Shown here one piece after another: positions 17,433 through 26,790 of a stretch of DNA of 64,000 nt (position 1 is its first letter; each line of letters starts with the position of its first letter). Under the pieces are notes generated by a model, which searched no databases, had not been told where the DNA came from, and worked only from the letters and a program-made list of their open reading frames with translations. The position numbers and the translations under genes were made by a program. Origin of the DNA: Mycobacterium sp. GTDB taxonomy: Bacteria > Actinomycetota > Actinomycetes > Mycobacteriales > Mycobacteriaceae. The DNA lies in contig NZ_SCRH01000062.1 of the NCBI RefSeq assembly GCF_004298145.1, positions 1 to 64,000 on the forward strand, given 5' to 3'.

Positions 17433-18056
17433 CTACGCGCCCGTCGTCGGGGCTTTCAGCTCGTAGAGCGCCATGCGCCGGTTCGTCGTGTCGTGCTCGC
17501 CGAGGAACGTGCATCCGACGTACTCGCACAGCCTGCGCGCGGCGGTGTTGCGGTGATCGGGGTCGAACATGATCCGGCGGCAGCGCGGCTCCACCGAAAA
17601 GACGCTGGCCACGATCCGCGGCAACAGCATCGGGCCCAAGCCCCGGTTCACCAGTTTCACATCGGCGATGGCGGCATGCAGTCCCAGGTCATAGGGCTCT
17701 GCATCATAGTGCCGTGAGATCAGATCCTTTGCGCCCCAATAGAGTTCGAGGTACGCGCAATCCATGCCGCGAATTTTCCCGATCAACGGCAGGGAGTAGG
17801 TGCCCTCGAGCTGGGCATCCAAGTGCTGCCGCCACCGCGGCGCCGGCCAGTCGTACTCCCACGCCTCGGCCAGATGCGGACGGTTCATCCACTCGGCCAC
17901 CATGTCCGCATCCGCGAGCTGCGCGGCGCGCAGCCCGAAGGGCGGCTCCAGAAAGGGCGCGGGTGGCCGGGGAAGCTGCGCGATCGCGTCCGCGATATCG
18001 AGGCGTTCGCGCGGCAGGATCTGAACGGACGGCGTTTCCGTTGGGGCGTCGGGCAT
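17433..18056 (-). CDS. mbtK: Lysine N-acyltransferase MbtK (Rv1347c-like)
   Basis: A 207-residue GNAT-fold acyltransferase that transfers the acyl chain onto the epsilon-amino group of the (hydroxy)lysine in mycobactin. Strong identity to Rv1347c is visible in WMNRPHLAEAWEYDWPAPRW, EGTYSLPLIGK, YDLGLHAAIAD and RRIMFDPDHRNTAARRLCE, the last covering the acyl-CoA/ACP-binding helix. ATG 18056 is the first in-frame start and an IdeR-box candidate lies 22-40 nt upstream. It is convergent with mbtLM, the same relative arrangement as in the M. tuberculosis mbt-2 cluster. Confidence 0.93.
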   Translation of the reverse strand: MPDAPTETPSVQILPRERLDIADAIAQLPRPPAPFLEPPFGLRAAQLADADMVAEWMNRPHLAEAWEYDWPAPRWRQHLDAQLEGTYSLPLIGKIRGMDCAYLELYWGAKDLISRHYDAEPYDLGLHAAIADVKLVNRGLGPMLLPRIVASVFSVEPRCRRIMFDPDHRNTAARRLCEYVGCTFLGEHDTTNRRMALYELKAPTTGA

Positions 18057-18077
18057 AGTGCGCAGAGCGTACCTGAG

Positions 18078-18096
18078 TAAGGGTAGGCATACCGTA
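18078..18096. promoter_or_regulatory. IdeR-box candidate upstream of mbtK
   Basis: TAAGGGTAGGCATACCGTA matches the IdeR consensus at 13 of 19 positions with the core AGG...GTAGGC...ACC. It is 22 nt upstream of the mbtK ATG on the opposite strand, a fitting position for iron repression. Confidence 0.65.
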
Positions 18097-18378
18097 GTTA
18101 CCCCCGGTCGCCGGTGTCAGCCGGCGGCGGTACCGGGGTGGCGCCGAGTGGTCGGCGCGGCACGGCCGTAACCCGGGCTAGCATAGGGCAGCAAAGACGG
18201 AAGCGACCGCGTCCGCTCGGTCACCAGGCAGCGAAAGGATCGACGTGCCGCAGGCACCCGCGCAGGCCATCGGCTTGCCGGCGCACGGGCCGTCGGACGA
18301 GCCGCCCGATGCGGAGCCTCCTCCGGCGCCTGCCTCGGTTCCCGGGTCACCACCGTCGACCAGCGAGCGGCGTAGTTC
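18097..18378. other. Intergenic region upstream of the Rv1842c-like gene
   Basis: Carries the leader of the CNNM-type gene at 18379. The right half is Pro/Ala-codon-like GC-rich sequence but no reading frame there has a start, ribosome site or similarity that I recognise. No repeat or clear hairpin seen. Confidence 0.4.
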
Positions 18379-19749
18379 ATGAACGTCCCCGTCACCGTGA
18401 TCAGCGTTGTGGCGATCGCGGTGCTGATCTTCGGCAACGCCGTGTTCGTCGCCGCCGAATTCTCGCTGACCACGCTGGACCGCAGCGCCGTGGAGGCAAA
18501 CGCCCGCACCGGTGGCCGCCGCGACCGGTGGATCCGCCGCGCACACCGCCGGCTGTCGTTCCAATTGTCGGGCGCCCAGCTCGGGATCTCCGTCACCACG
18601 CTGGCGGCCGGTTACCTGACCGATCCGATGGTGGCGGACTTGCCGCACCCGTGGCTGGACGCGCTCGGCATCCCCGACAAGGTTGGCGACGCGATCATGG
18701 CCGCCCTGGTGCTGGTGATCGTGACGTCGGTGTCGATGGTGTTCGGCGAGCTCGTCCCCAAGTATCTGGCGGTGGCGCGACCACTCTCGACCGCCCGCGC
18801 CGTCGTGGGCGCTCAGCTGTTGTTCTCGCTGCTGCTGACCCCGGCGATCAGATTGACCAACGGCGCGGCGAACTGGATCGTGCGCCGGCTGGGCATCGAG
18901 CCGGCCGAGGAGCTGCGGTCCGCGCGGTCACCGCAAGAGTTGTTGTCACTGGTGCGTTCGTCGGCGCGCAGCGGCGCACTGGACGCCGCGACGGCGGGCC
19001 TGGTGCGGCGATCGCTGCAGTTCGGAACCCTGAGCGCCGAGGAGTTGATGACGCCCCGGTCCAAGATCGTGGCGCTGCACACCGACGACACCGTCGCCGA
19101 CCTGGTGACCGCGGCCGCCGAGTCCGGGTTTTCCCGTTTCCCCATCGTCGAGGGCGACCTCGACGAGACCGTCGGCATCGTGCACGTCAAACAGGTGTTC
19201 GCGATCCCGCGGGCCGACCGTGCGCGCACGCTGCTGACCACGGTGGCCCAACCCGCTGCGGTGGTGCCGTCCACGCTGGACGGTGACGCGGTGATGGCCG
19301 AGATCCGGGCCAACAGCCTGCAAACCGCACTGGTCGTCGACGAATACGGGGGCACCGCGGGCATGGTGACCCTCGAGGACCTGATCGAAGAGATCGTGGG
19401 TGATGTCCGCGACGAGCACGACGACGCCACCCCGGATGTGGTGCCCGCCGGCAACGGCTGGCAGGTGTCGGGCCTGTTACGCATCGACGAGGTGGCCACC
19501 GCTACCGGCTTCCGGGCACCCGAAGGTCCCTACGAGACGATCGGCGGGCTGGTGCTGCGCGAGATCGGTCACATCCCGACCGCCGGTGAAACGGTGAAGC
19601 TGCCCGGCCTGGACGCCGATGGGCTGCTGGACGCGGTGGCGCGCTGGCAGGCGCGGGTGATCCGGATGGATGGCCGCCGGATTGACCTCCTCGAACTGAC
19701 CGAACTCAGTGGTCACGACGAAATCCTCGCCGCGGGGGGATACCGATGA
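18379..19749 (+). CDS. CNNM/CorC-HlyC-family membrane protein (Rv1842c-like)
   Basis: A 456-residue protein. An N-terminal DUF21/CNNM transmembrane domain with about four helices (residues 1-160) has the family start AVFVAAEFSLTTLDRS. A tandem CBS pair follows (about 205-335, ELMTPRSKI and VVDEYGGTAGMVTLEDLIEE), then a CorC/HlyC domain. Related proteins influence magnesium or cobalt transport. The stop overlaps the ATG of the next paralogue by 4 nt (ATGA), so the two are translationally coupled and may form a hetero-oligomer. Confidence 0.9.
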   Translation: MNVPVTVISVVAIAVLIFGNAVFVAAEFSLTTLDRSAVEANARTGGRRDRWIRRAHRRLSFQLSGAQLGISVTTLAAGYLTDPMVADLPHPWLDALGIPDKVGDAIMAALVLVIVTSVSMVFGELVPKYLAVARPLSTARAVVGAQLLFSLLLTPAIRLTNGAANWIVRRLGIEPAEELRSARSPQELLSLVRSSARSGALDAATAGLVRRSLQFGTLSAEELMTPRSKIVALHTDDTVADLVTAAAESGFSRFPIVEGDLDETVGIVHVKQVFAIPRADRARTLLTTVAQPAAVVPSTLDGDAVMAEIRANSLQTALVVDEYGGTAGMVTLEDLIEEIVGDVRDEHDDATPDVVPAGNGWQVSGLLRIDEVATATGFRAPEGPYETIGGLVLREIGHIPTAGETVKLPGLDADGLLDAVARWQARVIRMDGRRIDLLELTELSGHDEILAAGGYR

Positions 19750-20786
19750 ACGACACCATGGGCCTGGTGCTGTCGTGCCTGCTGATTGGGGTGAACGCCT
19801 TCTTCGTCGGGGCGGAGTTCGCGTTGATCTCGGCGCGGCGCGACCGCCTGGAAGCGCTCGCCGAACAGGGCAAAGCCGCCGCCGTCACGGTGATCCGCGC
19901 CGGTGAGCAGCTGCCGTCCATGCTGGCCGGCGCGCAGTTGGGCATCACGGCGGCCTCGCTGCTACTCGGCCGGATCGGCGAGGCGGCGGTCTCCGACCTG
20001 GTGCAAACGGCGCTCGGACTGACCACGATTCACCCGGCGCTGCTGCACACGTTGTCGTTCGCGATCGCGCTGGCAATCGTGGTGACGCTGCACGTGCTGT
20101 TGGGTGAGATGGTGCCCAAGAACATCGCGCTGGCCGGTCCGGAGCGCACGGCGATGCTGCTCGTCCCGCCCTATCTGGCCTACGTGCGCGTGGCCCGGCC
20201 GTTCATCGTGTTCTACGACAAGTGCGCCAGCGTGGTGGTGCGCGCGCTCGGCGTCGAGCGCAGGGAGGAGCTGGGGATCGCGGTCTCCCCCGTCGAGCTG
20301 AGCGAGATGATCGCCGAATCCGCGTCGGAGGGGTTGTTGGATCAGGAGGAAGGCACCCGGCTGGCTCGGGCGCTGCAAATCCGCCACCGGGTGGTCGGCG
20401 ATGTGGCGGTGCCTCTGGCCGGCGTGCACGCGGTACCGGTGGTCGCGGCGGGCAAGGGCCCGACGGTGGGAGCGGTCGAGGCGGCCTCGGCCCAGAGCGG
20501 TTACTCCCGCTTCCCCGTGGCAAACGTCGACGGGACTTTCGTCGGCTATCTGCACATCAAGGACGTGCTGGCCCTCGGTGGCGATCCGCAGACGGTGATC
20601 GATCTGGCGAAGGTGCGGCCCCTGCCGGGGCTGCCGCGGTCGCTACCGCTGGCCGACGCTTTGGCGCGGCTGCGGCGCAGCAATAGCCATCTGGCTTTGG
20701 TGACCGACGAAAGCGGCGCCGTGGTGGCGATGGTGGCGATGGAAGACCTGGTCGAAGACTTCGTCGGGACGATGCGCGAGGCGTAG
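19746..20786 (+). CDS. CNNM-type membrane protein with CBS pair (Rv1841c-like)
   Basis: A 346-residue paralogue of the preceding gene. It has a DUF21 membrane domain (about 1-150, AFFVGAEFALISARRDRLEA, then GITAASLLLGRIGEAAV), then two CBS motifs (about 200-340, ending LVTDESGAVVAMVAMEDLVE). It lacks the C-terminal CorC/HlyC domain, which shortens it by roughly 100 residues compared with its partner. It overlaps the upstream stop by 4 nt. Metal-ion transport or homeostasis is the likely but unproven role. Confidence 0.88.
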   Translation: MNDTMGLVLSCLLIGVNAFFVGAEFALISARRDRLEALAEQGKAAAVTVIRAGEQLPSMLAGAQLGITAASLLLGRIGEAAVSDLVQTALGLTTIHPALLHTLSFAIALAIVVTLHVLLGEMVPKNIALAGPERTAMLLVPPYLAYVRVARPFIVFYDKCASVVVRALGVERREELGIAVSPVELSEMIAESASEGLLDQEEGTRLARALQIRHRVVGDVAVPLAGVHAVPVVAAGKGPTVGAVEAASAQSGYSRFPVANVDGTFVGYLHIKDVLALGGDPQTVIDLAKVRPLPGLPRSLPLADALARLRRSNSHLALVTDESGAVVAMVAMEDLVEDFVGTMREA

Positions 20787-20805
20787 CGATACTGGGCGGC
20801 GGGCG

Positions 20806-20821
20806 GGGCTGCGCGCAGCCC
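20806..20821 (+). terminator. GC-rich hairpin after the CNNM pair
   Basis: GGGCTGCGCGCAGCCC is a perfect palindrome that can form a 6-bp stem with a CGCG loop, 19 nt after the Rv1841c-like stop. There is no U-tract. Confidence 0.4.
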
Positions 20822-21097
20822 GTATGATCTTCACGGCTACCAGTTAAGAAAGTGCTGGGGGGCACTAGCGGGCTGAGGACGACTGAGCACCGCTTGCACG
20901 CGGAATGTGCGTTGCTGGAAATCAATCCCGGTGTTTGCCGCAGCGTCATTCTTGGGCCTGTCGGTGTGGCCTGACCTGCTGCGGCGGGTTCGGGTGGATA
21001 ACGCTCGCCAGGCTGTGCTCGGTAGGCTGATGACATTGCCAACCTGGGCCTGTCCGGCCCGATGGTGGTCCAGGGCGGCCCATGACGGAGGAGAATC
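20822..21097 (+). promoter_or_regulatory. Leader/promoter region of glcB
   Basis: A 276-nt region with no convincing gene. In M. tuberculosis a PE_PGRS gene and a VapBC toxin-antitoxin pair lie between these neighbours; none is present. The ribosome-binding site is GGAGGAGA at about 21089-21096, immediately before the glcB ATG. Confidence 0.4.
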
Positions 21098-23314
21098 ATG
21101 ACTGATCGCGTGTCGGCGGGGAACTTGCGCGTCGCCCGGGTGCTGTATGACTTCGTAAACGCAGAGGCCTTGCCCGGCACCGATATCGACCCGGACACCT
21201 TCTGGGCGGGCGTCGACAAAGTTGTCACCGACCTGACCCCCAAGAACCAGGATCTGCTGCGCCGGCGTGACGAGCTGCAGGCCCAGATCGACAGGTGGCA
21301 CCGGCAGCGCGTCATCGAGCCGCTCGATATCGACGCCTACCGCGAGTTCCTCACCGAAATCGGTTACCTGCTGCCCGAACCCGCGGACTTCACGATCACC
21401 ACCTCCGGTGTCGACGACGAGATCACCACGACCGCGGGTCCCCAGCTGGTGGTGCCGGTGCTCAACGCCCGGTTCGCGCTGAACGCCGCCAACGCGCGGT
21501 GGGGTTCGCTCTACGACGCCCTGTACGGCACCGACGTCATCCCCGAGAGCGATGGCGCCGAAAAGGGGTCCGGCTACAACAGGGTTCGTGGCGACAAGGT
21601 GATCGCCTACGCGCGCAAATTCCTGGATGAGGCGGCGCCGCTGGAATCCGGGTCGTGGGCCGACGCGACCGGCCTGTCCGTCGAGGACGGCCACCTGAAG
21701 GTCGCGACCGCCGACGGCTCGGTCGGACTGGCCAGCCCGGAGAAGTTCGCCGGCTACACCGGGGAGCTCGGCTCCCCCAACTGGTCGGTGTTGCTGGCCA
21801 ACCACGGCCTGCACATCGAGATCCTCGTCGATCCGGACTCGCCGATCGGCAAGACCGACGCGGCGGGCATCAAGGACGTGATCCTGGAATCGGCCATCAC
21901 CACGATCATGGACTTCGAGGACTCGGTGGCCGCCGTCGACGCCGACGACAAGGTGCTCGGCTACCGCAACTGGCTCGGGCTGAACAAGGGCGACCTGTCC
22001 GAGGACGTCGACAAAGACGGCAAGACCTTCACCCGGGTCCTCAACCAGGACCGCACCTACTCCACACCCGACGGCGAGGGCGAGCTGACCCTGCCGGGCC
22101 GCAGCCTGCTGTTCGTCCGCAATGTCGGACATTTGATGACCAACGACGCGATCGTCAGGAGCGAAGGCGACGAAGAAATAGAGGTGTTCGAGGGCATCAT
22201 GGATGCGCTGTTCACCGGTCTGACCGCGATCCACGGGCTCAAGAACGGCTCCGACAACGACGGGGTGAACGGCCCGCTGCAAAACAGCCGCACCGGGTCC
22301 ATCTACATCGTCAAGCCCAAGATGCACGGGCCCGACGAGGTCGCGTTCACCTGCGAGCTGTTCAGCCGGGTCGAAGACGTCCTCGGCCTGCCGCAGGGCA
22401 CCCTCAAGGTCGGCATCATGGACGAGGAGCGGCGCACCACCGTCAACCTCAAGGCATGCATCAAGGCCGCGGCCGACCGGGTGGTGTTCATCAACACCGG
22501 CTTCCTGGACCGCACCGGCGACGAGATCCACACCTCGATGGAGGCCGGCCCGATGATCCGCAAGGGTGCGATGAAGAACACCACGTGGATCAAGGCCTAC
22601 GAGGACGCCAATGTCGACATCGGCCTGGCCGCCGGCTTCAAGGGCAAGGCGCAGATCGGCAAGGGCATGTGGGCGATGACCGAACTGATGGCCGACATGG
22701 TCGAGCAGAAGATCGGCCAGCCGAAGGCCGGCGCCACCACCGCGTGGGTGCCCTCGCCGACGGCGGCCACCCTGCACGCGATGCATTACCACTACGTCGA
22801 TGTGGGCGCCGTGCAGGAGGAGCTCGCCGGCAAGAAGCGCACCAACATCGACGAATTGCTGGCCATTCCGTTGGCCAAGGAACTGGCCTGGGCTTCCGAG
22901 GAGATCCGCGAGGAGGTCGACAACAACTGCCAGTCCATCCTCGGATACGTGGTGCGCTGGGTCGAGCACGGTGTCGGTTGCTCCAAGGTGCCCGATATTC
23001 ACGACGTGGCGCTCATGGAAGACCGTGCGACGCTGCGGATTTCGAGCCAGCTGCTGGCCAACTGGCTGCGCCACGGTGTGATCACCGAGGAGGACGTGCG
23101 GGCCAGCCTGGAGCGGATGGCGCCGCTGGTGGACGCGCAGAACGCGAAGGATGCGGCGTATTTGCCGATGGCTCCCGACTTCGACGACAGCCTGGCATTC
23201 CTGGCGGCGCAGGACCTGATCCTGACCGGAACGCAGCAGCCCAACGGCTACACCGAGCCGATTCTGCATCGCCGTCGGCGCGAGGCCAAGGCGCGCGCCG
23301 CGCAGTCGAATTAA
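21098..23314 (+). CDS. glcB: Malate synthase G (GlcB)
   Basis: A 738-residue malate synthase G (M. tuberculosis GlcB is 741 aa), condensing glyoxylate and acetyl-CoA to malate in the glyoxylate shunt. Family segments include TIMDFEDSVAAVDADDK (active-site acidic cluster), PKMHGPDEVAFTCELFSRVE and the late KNTTWIKAYEDANVDIG/AAGFKGKAQIGKGMW region. Start ATG 21098 follows GGAGGAGA. It is a housekeeping and persistence-linked enzyme in mycobacteria and has also been reported on the cell surface as an adhesin. Confidence 0.97.
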   Translation: MTDRVSAGNLRVARVLYDFVNAEALPGTDIDPDTFWAGVDKVVTDLTPKNQDLLRRRDELQAQIDRWHRQRVIEPLDIDAYREFLTEIGYLLPEPADFTITTSGVDDEITTTAGPQLVVPVLNARFALNAANARWGSLYDALYGTDVIPESDGAEKGSGYNRVRGDKVIAYARKFLDEAAPLESGSWADATGLSVEDGHLKVATADGSVGLASPEKFAGYTGELGSPNWSVLLANHGLHIEILVDPDSPIGKTDAAGIKDVILESAITTIMDFEDSVAAVDADDKVLGYRNWLGLNKGDLSEDVDKDGKTFTRVLNQDRTYSTPDGEGELTLPGRSLLFVRNVGHLMTNDAIVRSEGDEEIEVFEGIMDALFTGLTAIHGLKNGSDNDGVNGPLQNSRTGSIYIVKPKMHGPDEVAFTCELFSRVEDVLGLPQGTLKVGIMDEERRTTVNLKACIKAAADRVVFINTGFLDRTGDEIHTSMEAGPMIRKGAMKNTTWIKAYEDANVDIGLAAGFKGKAQIGKGMWAMTELMADMVEQKIGQPKAGATTAWVPSPTAATLHAMHYHYVDVGAVQEELAGKKRTNIDELLAIPLAKELAWASEEIREEVDNNCQSILGYVVRWVEHGVGCSKVPDIHDVALMEDRATLRISSQLLANWLRHGVITEEDVRASLERMAPLVDAQNAKDAAYLPMAPDFDDSLAFLAAQDLILTGTQQPNGYTEPILHRRRREAKARAAQSN

Positions 23315-23417
23315 GCCTGCGCTCAAATCGGGTTCAGACGTGTAATAGTGCCGCGGATGACTAAAATCGGCGGCGAGTTCATTCGGATGGATCGACGGAA
23401 AGGCCGCGGGCACTGCT

Positions 23418-25499
23418 ATGGGTAGGCACAGTGCGCCCGACCCTGACGACTCCCTCGAGGAACCGCCTCGCGACGACGTGGTCGACGAGCCGTCCCGAGG
23501 TGAAGACGCAGGACATCAGCAGCGGGATGCCGGCGCCGAGGAGGCGGCCGATTACTACCCGGACGCCGATGACCATGCGGACGAGGATTACTACTCGGAC
23601 GAACGTGCCTATTCCGATGACGAGCCCTACGCCGCCGGCGACGCGTTTGCAGACAGCACGGCCGACGAGTACCCGGAATTTCCGCCGCGGCAGGGCGGCC
23701 CCGCGGGTTCGGAGCCGTCGGCCTCGCCACCGTCGCTGTTCCGGGGCGGTCATCGCGGGCTCGGCGATTGGCGGGGTGGTCATCGCAGCGAGGGCGGACG
23801 GCGGGGCGTCAGCATTGGTGTGATCGTCGCGCTGGTCGCCGTCGTCGTGGTGGTGGGATCGGTGATCCTGTGGAGCTTCTTCGGTGACGTCCTGTCCAAA
23901 CGTTCCCACAAAGCGGCCGGCCGCTGCGTGGGCGGCCAAGAGACCGTCGCCGTCGTGGCCGATCCGTCGATCGCCAATTCCGTGCAGGAATTCGCGGAAA
24001 GCTACAACAAATCGGCCGGCCCGATCGGCGATCGCTGCATGGTGGTCAGCGTCAAGCCGGCCGGCTCGGACGCCGTGCTCAATGGTTTCATCGGCAAGTG
24101 GCCCGCCGAACTGGGCGGCCAGCCGGCCCTATGGATTCCGGGCAGCTCGATTTCCGCCGCACGCCTGGCGGGCGCCACGGCTCAGAAAACGATCAGCGAG
24201 AGTCATTCGTTGGTCAGCTCACCGGTGCTGCTTGGTGTGCGCCCCGAACTGGCAGCGGCCCTTTCCAACCAGAACTGGGCGGCACTGCCGGGGCTGCAAA
24301 CCAACCCGAATGCGTTGGCCGGCTTGAATTTGCCCGCGTGGGGGTCGCTGCGATTGGCGCTGCCGATGAACGGCAACGGGGACGCATCGTTTCTCGCCGG
24401 CGAGGCGGTGGCGGCCGCGTCGGTACCGCCCCGCGCCCCGGTGACGCAGGGCACCGGCGCGGTGCACGCCCTGTTGAGCGGGCAACCCAAACTGGCCGAC
24501 AACTCGCTGACCGAGGCAATGAACACGCTGCTGAAGCCCGGTGACCCGGCGACCGCACCGGTGCACGCGGTGGTCACCACCGAGCAGCAGCTGTTCCAGC
24601 GCGGCCAATCGCTGCCGGACGCCAAGAGCGCCTTGGCTTCCTGGCTTCCGCCCGGGCCTGCGCCGGTGGCCGACTACCCCACCGTGCTGCTCAGCGGTTC
24701 GTGGCTGACCCGGGAACAGGCGACGGCGGCCAGTGAGTTCTCCCGTTTCATGCGCAAGCCCGACCAGCTGGCCAGGCTGGCGAAGGCGGGCTTCCGGGTC
24801 AACGGTGTCACGACGCCCAGCAGCCCGGTGACCACGTTCCCGGCGCTCCCGTCCACGCTGTCGGTGGGCGACGACCCGATGCGCGCCACACTTGCCGAGG
24901 CCATGGCCGCCCCGTCGAGCGGACAGGCCACCACCATCATGCTTGACCAGTCGATGCCCGGCCAGGAAGGCGCAAAGTCCCGGCTGGCGAACGTGATTGG
25001 GGCGCTTCAGGACAGGATCAAGGCGCTGCCCCCCACCGCTGTCGTCGGCCTGTGGACCTTCGATGGTCACGAGGGTCGCTCCGAGGTGGCAAGCGGGCCG
25101 CTGGCCGACGCTGTCAACGGCCAGCCGCGCTCGGCGGCACTGTCGGCCGCGCTGGACAAGCAGTACTCGTCGGGCGGTGGTGCCGTGTCGTTCACCACGC
25201 TGCGAATGATCTATCAAGATATGCAGGCCAACTACCGTGCGGGCCAAACCAATTCGCTTCTGGTGATCACCGCCGGACCGCACACGGACCAAAGCTTGGA
25301 CGGACCGGGGCTACAGGACTTCATCCGCAAGAGTGCGGACCCGGCCAAGCCGATCGCGGTGAACGTCATCAATATCGGTGCCGATCCGGACCGATCGACG
25401 TGGGAAGCGGTCGCCCAGCTCAGTGGCGGCAGCTATCAGAGCCTTGCGACGTCGGCATCCCCCGATCTCGCGACGGCGATCAACGCCTTCTTGAGCTAA
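23418..25499 (+). CDS. Large membrane-anchored protein with VWA-like C-terminus (Rv1836c-like)
   Basis: A 693-residue protein. Residues 1-115 are acidic and Asp/Glu/Tyr-rich, cytosolic and low complexity. One transmembrane helix follows (about 130-157, SIGVIVALVAVVVVVGSVIL). The extracytoplasmic part has a solute-binding-like region starting CVGGQETVAVVADPSIANSV and a C-terminal VWA-like domain with a DxSxP metal-site motif (TIMLDQSMPGQEG, about residue 510) and VVGLWTFDG. It matches Rv1836c throughout. Function unknown; the architecture suggests a cell-envelope adhesion or assembly protein. Confidence 0.88.
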   Translation: MGRHSAPDPDDSLEEPPRDDVVDEPSRGEDAGHQQRDAGAEEAADYYPDADDHADEDYYSDERAYSDDEPYAAGDAFADSTADEYPEFPPRQGGPAGSEPSASPPSLFRGGHRGLGDWRGGHRSEGGRRGVSIGVIVALVAVVVVVGSVILWSFFGDVLSKRSHKAAGRCVGGQETVAVVADPSIANSVQEFAESYNKSAGPIGDRCMVVSVKPAGSDAVLNGFIGKWPAELGGQPALWIPGSSISAARLAGATAQKTISESHSLVSSPVLLGVRPELAAALSNQNWAALPGLQTNPNALAGLNLPAWGSLRLALPMNGNGDASFLAGEAVAAASVPPRAPVTQGTGAVHALLSGQPKLADNSLTEAMNTLLKPGDPATAPVHAVVTTEQQLFQRGQSLPDAKSALASWLPPGPAPVADYPTVLLSGSWLTREQATAASEFSRFMRKPDQLARLAKAGFRVNGVTTPSSPVTTFPALPSTLSVGDDPMRATLAEAMAAPSSGQATTIMLDQSMPGQEGAKSRLANVIGALQDRIKALPPTAVVGLWTFDGHEGRSEVASGPLADAVNGQPRSAALSAALDKQYSSGGGAVSFTTLRMIYQDMQANYRAGQTNSLLVITAGPHTDQSLDGPGLQDFIRKSADPAKPIAVNVINIGADPDRSTWEAVAQLSGGSYQSLATSASPDLATAINAFLS

Positions 25500-25868
25500 C
25501 GGGCCGGCCGGCCACCAGACGCCCCAAGTGCCGGCCCGGTGCGCGCAAACTCACTGTTCGGCTGCGATCCGATGCCTGGATGGCGGGTCTGCGGCGGAGA
25601 AATTTCGTGTGCTGTCTATCAAAAGACGATCGGCTATGTCAGACTGACTGATAGAACTCATCATCATTTCTATCAGTGTTGGCCATGGAAAAGATGCCCT
25701 CTGCACCACTGGACGCCGCCGCGGCGCCGGCGTGGCGCTCGATCGGTCCCGATTCGGTCCCCTGGCGGCGCCGGACCCATCACGCGGAGTTCGCGAGGGA
25801 CGGGTGGGCCCGCACCCGGCTTCTCCCCGAATCTCGTTGAGCTCTCAGCCCACCCAGGAAGGCGCGTC
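25500..25868 (+). other. Intergenic region upstream of the DUF2236 genes
   Basis: A 369-nt region containing the perfect inverted repeat at 25648-25676 and an additional CTATCA half-site near 25615. The reading frame of the downstream gene is open back to 25539, but AGGAAGG plus ATG at 25869 gives a better start and the extra codons have no protein-like composition. Confidence 0.5.
25648..25676. promoter_or_regulatory. Perfect 9-bp inverted repeat, candidate TetR operator
   Basis: CTGATAGAA at 25648-25656 and its exact reverse complement TTCTATCAG at 25668-25676 are separated by 11 nt. The local sequence is AT-rich for this genome, as expected of a promoter. It lies about 190 nt before the first DUF2236 gene of a three-gene run ending in a TetR regulator, the natural candidate to bind it. 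Confidence 0.55.
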
Positions 25869-26759
25869 ATGGCCCAACCGTTGCCCACGGATCCGGAGGA
25901 CGCATCGGTCCGCCCCGATCGGCGCGCCCGGCGGGCGCACACAGATTCGGCCGACACGTCGTTTCTGGCCGAGGAGATATCGCCCTGGTTGTCCCCCGCC
26001 TATGGCGCGGCGAATGTCGTGATGCAGCTCGCGAATTCGGGGGTCGCCTATGGCGTGATGGAGAGCAAGGTCGACAGCGGAAATCTGTACAAGCATCCCT
26101 TCAAACGGGCCCGCACCACCTTCACCTACATCGCGGTGGCCATCGCCGGCAACGCGCAGGATCGCCGGGTGTATCGGGATGCGGTCAACGCCGCACACAC
26201 ACAGGTGCGCTCCGGCCCGCAAAGCCCGGTGCGCTACAACGCATTCGACCCCGCGTTACAACTCTGGGTGGCCTCCTGCATGGCCGCGGTCTTCGAGGAC
26301 ACCCGCAGGCTGCGGGGTGGCCGATCCCGACAGGACCCCGAAACCGTGCACCGGGCCGCGTCGGTGTTCGCCACCATGTTGCAGGTGCCGCCCGAAATGT
26401 GGCCTGCCGACCGGGAAGCCGCTGACCGGTACTGGCGGGAGCAACTCGATCGACTCGACTTCGACGAACGCATGCGCAGCTATCTGATCGGAATCGCGCG
26501 GCTGAATTTTCTGCCCGCCCCCGTTTCTGCACTGTTCGGCGGATGGAATCTCTTCATGACGCTGGGCTACCTGCCGCCGCAGCTGCGCGCAAAGCTCGGG
26601 TTCGGTTGGTCGGGAGAGCAGCAACGCCGATTCGACCGCTGGCAGCGTGTCTTCGGGGTGTTGGACCTGTTCACGCCGCGGTTCTTGACGCGCCTGGGCG
26701 TGCAGGCGGTGGTGTGGGACATGCGTTTGCGTTACCGAATCGGGGCAACCGTCGTGTGA
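25869..26759 (+). CDS. DUF2236 (MpaB-like) oxygenase-family protein, first copy
   Basis: A 296-residue protein of the DUF2236/MpaB-like family, which includes heme enzymes such as latex-clearing protein; mycobacterial members are mostly uncharacterised. Family-like features are the VAYGVMESKVDSG segment, RARTTFTYIAVAIAGN, a helix-rich middle with YNAFDPALQLWVASCMAAV and the conserved histidine/arginine-rich remainder. The start is supported by AGGAAGG 6 nt upstream. The following gene is a second DUF2236 protein 31 nt downstream. No counterpart lies at this place in M. tuberculosis, where Rv1833c-Rv1835c occur. Substrate unknown. Confidence 0.7.
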   Translation: MAQPLPTDPEDASVRPDRRARRAHTDSADTSFLAEEISPWLSPAYGAANVVMQLANSGVAYGVMESKVDSGNLYKHPFKRARTTFTYIAVAIAGNAQDRRVYRDAVNAAHTQVRSGPQSPVRYNAFDPALQLWVASCMAAVFEDTRRLRGGRSRQDPETVHRAASVFATMLQVPPEMWPADREAADRYWREQLDRLDFDERMRSYLIGIARLNFLPAPVSALFGGWNLFMTLGYLPPQLRAKLGFGWSGEQQRRFDRWQRVFGVLDLFTPRFLTRLGVQAVVWDMRLRYRIGATVV

Positions 26760-26790
26760 CGACGTAACGACACGCACAAGGAGGAGCGCG

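Noticed and set aside
20837..23413. 858-codon minus-strand open frame opposite glcB
   Set aside because: Shadow of malate synthase. Arg/Gly/His-rich without domains.
25539..25868. 110-residue N-terminal extension of the first DUF2236 protein
   Set aside because: It would span the palindromic operator, has an atypical composition, and a strong ribosome-binding site precedes ATG 25869.
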